Source: Candidatus Galligastranaerophilus gallistercoris
GTDB lineage: Bacteria > Cyanobacteriota > Vampirovibrionia > Gastranaerophilales > Gastranaerophilaceae
Assembly: GCA_018710795.1 (NCBI GenBank)
Contig: DVJH01000074.1
Coordinates: forward strand, 1 to 8,193
DNA length: 8,193 nt
Reading direction: 5' to 3'
The translations under genes and the position numbers were made by a program. The notes beneath the pieces were generated by a model. That model did no database searches. It was given only the letters and a program-made list of their open reading frames with translations, and had not been told where the DNA came from. Position 1 is the first letter of the stretch. Each line of letters starts with the position of its first letter. Positions 6,602 through 8,193 of this stretch are shown in pieces.

Positions 6602-7888
6602 TTACATCCTGTCATACTCGCCCGTATAGGTCATTTCCAGATGAGCAACATATATCGTATCGCCCTCTTTAAGACCCTTCCTGTTCAATTCGGCAAAAAC
6701 CCCCATTGAATCGAGTATATTTGTCAATCTCCGCACTTGCTGGGTATTTTTGATATCTACTACGCTGACCAGCCTTCTTATTTTACCACCATCGACGGAA
6801 TATGTGTTTTTGTTAAGCTTCACTACCTCAAAATCACTGTCGTCGTTATCGTCAAAACCCGTATCCTCTATAATATTCAGCTCAAATTTAACGGGCGGGA
6901 TTTCATCGATTTTTTTGTAAACATAGTTTAATAATTCCCGTATGCCGCGCCCCGTTATGGCAGAAACAACAAAAACATCTCTGTTTACGGCCAAAAATTC
7001 ATGCCTTAATTTTTCAATATCTTCATCATTCATAATGTCGGCTTTATTCAGCATGACAATTTGAAATCTTTTGCTTAATTCTTTTGAATATTTTTCAAGT
7101 TCAAGATTTATTTTTTTATAATCCTCAAAAGGATTTTCTTTTGACATATCTACTATATGTATAAAAAATCTGCACCTTTCGACATGTCTTAAAAATTCAT
7201 ACCCTAAGCCTATGCCCTGATGCGCCCCTTCAATCAGCCCCGGAATATCCGCAACGACAAAATTATTTCCGTCGGGGTTTTTAACGACACCGAGATTTGG
7301 AACAAGCGTCGTAAAAGGATAATCGGCAATTTTTGGTCTTGCGGATGAAATTCTTGAAATAAAACTGGATTTTCCGGCATTCGGCATGCCAAGAAGCCCG
7401 ATATCCGCTATCAGTTTTAATTCAAGCTCCAATTCTCTTTCAACGCCCGCTTCGCCCGGTTCCGAAAATTGCGGGGCCCTTTTTTGCGGAGTTGCAAATT
7501 TTGCGTTTCCTCTTCCGCCTCTGCCGCCTTTTGCCATCATCACGGTTTTTTCGTTTTCGTTCATATCCGCAATTATGTTATCGGTTTTTAAATCTCTTAC
7601 GATTGTCCCGACGGGAACTTTAACATAAACGTCTTTTCCGTCTTTTCCGTACTGGTTTTTATTCCTGCCGTTTTCGCCGTCTTGTGCCTGATAAACCGAT
7701 TTATAGGTAAAATCCAATAAAGTCGTCATATTTTCATCCGCAACAAAATAAACATTGCCGCCATCGCCCCCGTCGCCCCCCATAGGGCCGCCTTTGTCGA
7801 CAAATTTTTCTCTTCTCCAGGCAACGGCGCCGTTTCCGCCCCTGCCCGATATGACTTTTATTTTTACCTTATCTATAAATTGCGCCAC
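6602..7888 (-). CDS. obgE: Obg-family ribosome-associated GTPase ObgE/CgtA
   Basis: Obg is an essential GTPase that binds the 50S subunit and (p)ppGpp, and links ribosome maturation with growth and stress control. The 428 residues show the complete three-domain plan. The glycine-rich Obg fold is at 1-158 (GRGGNGAVAWRREKF 15-29, GGPMGGDGGDGG 33-44, GKGGRGGRGNAKFATP-type loop 120-134). The G domain is at about 159-330 with G1 GMPNAGKS (167-174), G2 YPFTT (190-194), G3 DIPG (214-217), G4 NKAD (281-284) and G5 SA (309-310). A C-terminal OCT domain lies at about 354-424, preceded by an acidic linker DTGFDDNDDSDFE (342-354). Length and motifs are normal and complete. The start is GTG: an in-frame TAA lies only 9 nt upstream and the conserved MAQFIDKVKI start follows directly, so no other start is possible. 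It is followed after 138 nt by the pilus operon, apparently a functionally unrelated neighbour. Confidence 0.98.
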   Translation of the reverse strand: MAQFIDKVKIKVISGRGGNGAVAWRREKFVDKGGPMGGDGGDGGNVYFVADENMTTLLDFTYKSVYQAQDGENGRNKNQYGKDGKDVYVKVPVGTIVRDLKTDNIIADMNENEKTVMMAKGGRGGRGNAKFATPQKRAPQFSEPGEAGVERELELELKLIADIGLLGMPNAGKSSFISRISSARPKIADYPFTTLVPNLGVVKNPDGNNFVVADIPGLIEGAHQGIGLGYEFLRHVERCRFFIHIVDMSKENPFEDYKKINLELEKYSKELSKRFQIVMLNKADIMNDEDIEKLRHEFLAVNRDVFVVSAITGRGIRELLNYVYKKIDEIPPVKFELNIIEDTGFDDNDDSDFEVVKLNKNTYSVDGGKIRRLVSVVDIKNTQQVRRLTNILDSMGVFAELNRKGLKEGDTIYVAHLEMTYTGEYDRM

Positions 7889-7895
7889 AACTATA

Positions 7896-7900
7896 CCTTA
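7896..7900 (-). promoter_or_regulatory. Ribosome binding site deciding the GTG start of obgE
   Basis: TAAGG on the minus strand lies 7 nt before the GTG at 7888. Its first three bases form the in-frame stop that closes the obgE frame upstream (7898-7900), so the GTG is the only available start. Confidence 0.65.
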
Positions 7901-7913
7901 ATCAGCCTTAAAT

Positions 7914-7927
7914 AACTTATTCAAGTT
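7914..7927. promoter_or_regulatory. Perfect dyad AACTT-N4-AAGTT, candidate operator
   Basis: AACTTATTCAAGTT has 5-bp arms that are exact reverse complements around a 4-nt spacer. It lies between the two divergent starts and overlaps the candidate obgE -10. The geometry (short arms, 4-nt spacer) is like the GAAC-N4-GTTC SOS box of some lineages, but the arm sequence differs. Identification as a LexA site is inference from the presence of umuD. Confidence 0.3.
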
Positions 7928-7995
7928 TACCATAAAATTTTTATTAAATCCTTTTTGCGTTTGATTTTTAAAGGCAATTGAAAGACAATATTTAC

Positions 7996-8193
7996 ATGAG
8001 AAAACTTCTTTTGAAAAACATCAAAAAATATAAAAGTTTATATAAAGGCGCGCCTCTTTTTTCGACTTCAATAAGAGCGGGTTTTCAAAATTTAATTGAA
8101 GACGACATCGAAAAAAGAATTTCTCTGGATAAAGAATTTGAAATTTTCAGCCCTTCAACCTTTGTTTTTCACATCTCGGGAGATTCAATGATA
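7996..8193 (+). CDS. umuD: UmuD-like S24 autoprotease, SOS mutagenesis (N-terminal part, runs off window)
   Basis: UmuD is cleaved by itself with RecA filament help after DNA damage; UmuD' then joins UmuC to form translesion polymerase V. 66 codons are visible before the edge; a full UmuD has about 140. Residues 19-31 (APLFSTSIRAGFQ) align with the E. coli UmuD region PLFSDLVQCGF, placing the self-cleavage site at Ala28-Gly29 (Cys-Gly in E. coli, Ala-Gly in LexA). ISGDSM (60-65) holds the nucleophile Ser64. EKRISLD (39-45) matches the EQRIDL segment between them. There is no DNA-binding domain before the cleavage site, which separates it from LexA and phage repressors. The ATG at 7996 is preferred. 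A TTG at 7978 preceded by AAAGG, only 3 nt away, is a weaker alternative adding six residues; an in-frame TAA at 7969 limits extension. The catalytic Lys lies beyond the window, and umuC would be expected next. Confidence 0.88.
   Translation, partial: MRKLLLKNIKKYKSLYKGAPLFSTSIRAGFQNLIEDDIEKRISLDKEFEIFSPSTFVFHISGDSMI

Larger units (their letters stand above)
7889..7995. promoter_or_regulatory. Divergent obgE/umuD promoter region
   Basis: These 107 bp must hold the promoters of both divergent genes unless obgE is fed from elsewhere. For obgE, an extended -10-like TGG-TAAACT lies on the minus strand (TAAACT at 7924-7929), which would give a leader of about 28 nt; no good -35 is seen. For umuD, TTGATT (7961-7966) and GACAAT (7984-7989), 17 nt apart, are the best pair. 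They would place the transcript start at or next to the ATG. A 14-bp perfect dyad, AACTT-N4-AAGTT, lies at 7914-7927. All assignments are by eye. Confidence 0.4.

Noticed and set aside
8046..8055. 10-bp GC palindrome AGGCGCGCCT
   Set aside because: It lies inside the umuD reading frame (Lys-Gly-Ala-Pro-Leu) and occurs once; no sign of a functional site.
7996..8193. LexA or phage CI-type repressor
   Set aside because: There is no helix-turn-helix domain before the Ala-Gly cleavage site, only 28 residues, and the APLFS...GF pattern is that of UmuD.

Overview
The window is a chromosomal segment from a low-GC (roughly 40% by eye) diderm bacterium. An outer-membrane secretin, an inner-membrane platform protein and a PilB/GspE ATPase together imply two membranes. 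Gene content and style (type IV pilus/type II secretion-like machinery, an Obg with a C-terminal OCT domain, acidic AT-rich coding sequence) would fit a gut-type Vampirovibrionia/Melainabacteria (Gastranaerophilales) genome. That assignment is a low-confidence guess that needs a homology search.

Layout. About 99% of the left 7.9 kb is transcribed from the minus strand. Read in the direction of transcription (right to left), the order is: obgE (7888-6602, GTG start); a 138-bp AT-rich gap with an inverted repeat; a PilP/GspC-like bitopic membrane protein with a very long acidic cytoplasmic tail (6463-4940); a secretin of the PilQ/GspD family (4917-3016); a PilB/GspE assembly ATPase (2988-835); and the first two thirds of a PilC/GspF platform protein (835 to the window edge). 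The last four genes are separated by 22 nt, 27 nt and a 1-nt TAATG overlap, so they almost certainly form one operon. On the far right, diverging from obgE, is the first third of umuD (7996 onward, plus strand), running off the window.

How the genes work together. The operon encodes a near-continuous trans-envelope path: outer-membrane gate (secretin), a clamp protein predicted to link the gate to the inner membrane and, unusually, to reach deep into the cytoplasm, the cytoplasmic motor (PilB-like, with a MshEN-type module that may bind a nucleotide second messenger), and the membrane platform (PilC) on which the motor acts. It lacks the usual pilM-pilN-pilO genes next to the secretin. It is therefore not a textbook pilMNOPQ locus, and whether it builds a type IV pilus or a type II secretion pseudopilus cannot be decided from this window. 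obgE (ribosome/stress GTPase) and umuD (SOS mutagenesis factor) are separate functions that share a 107-bp divergent regulatory region.

There is no gene-free stretch longer than 300 bases. I saw no RNA genes, insertion sequences, CRISPR arrays or convincing intrinsic terminators.
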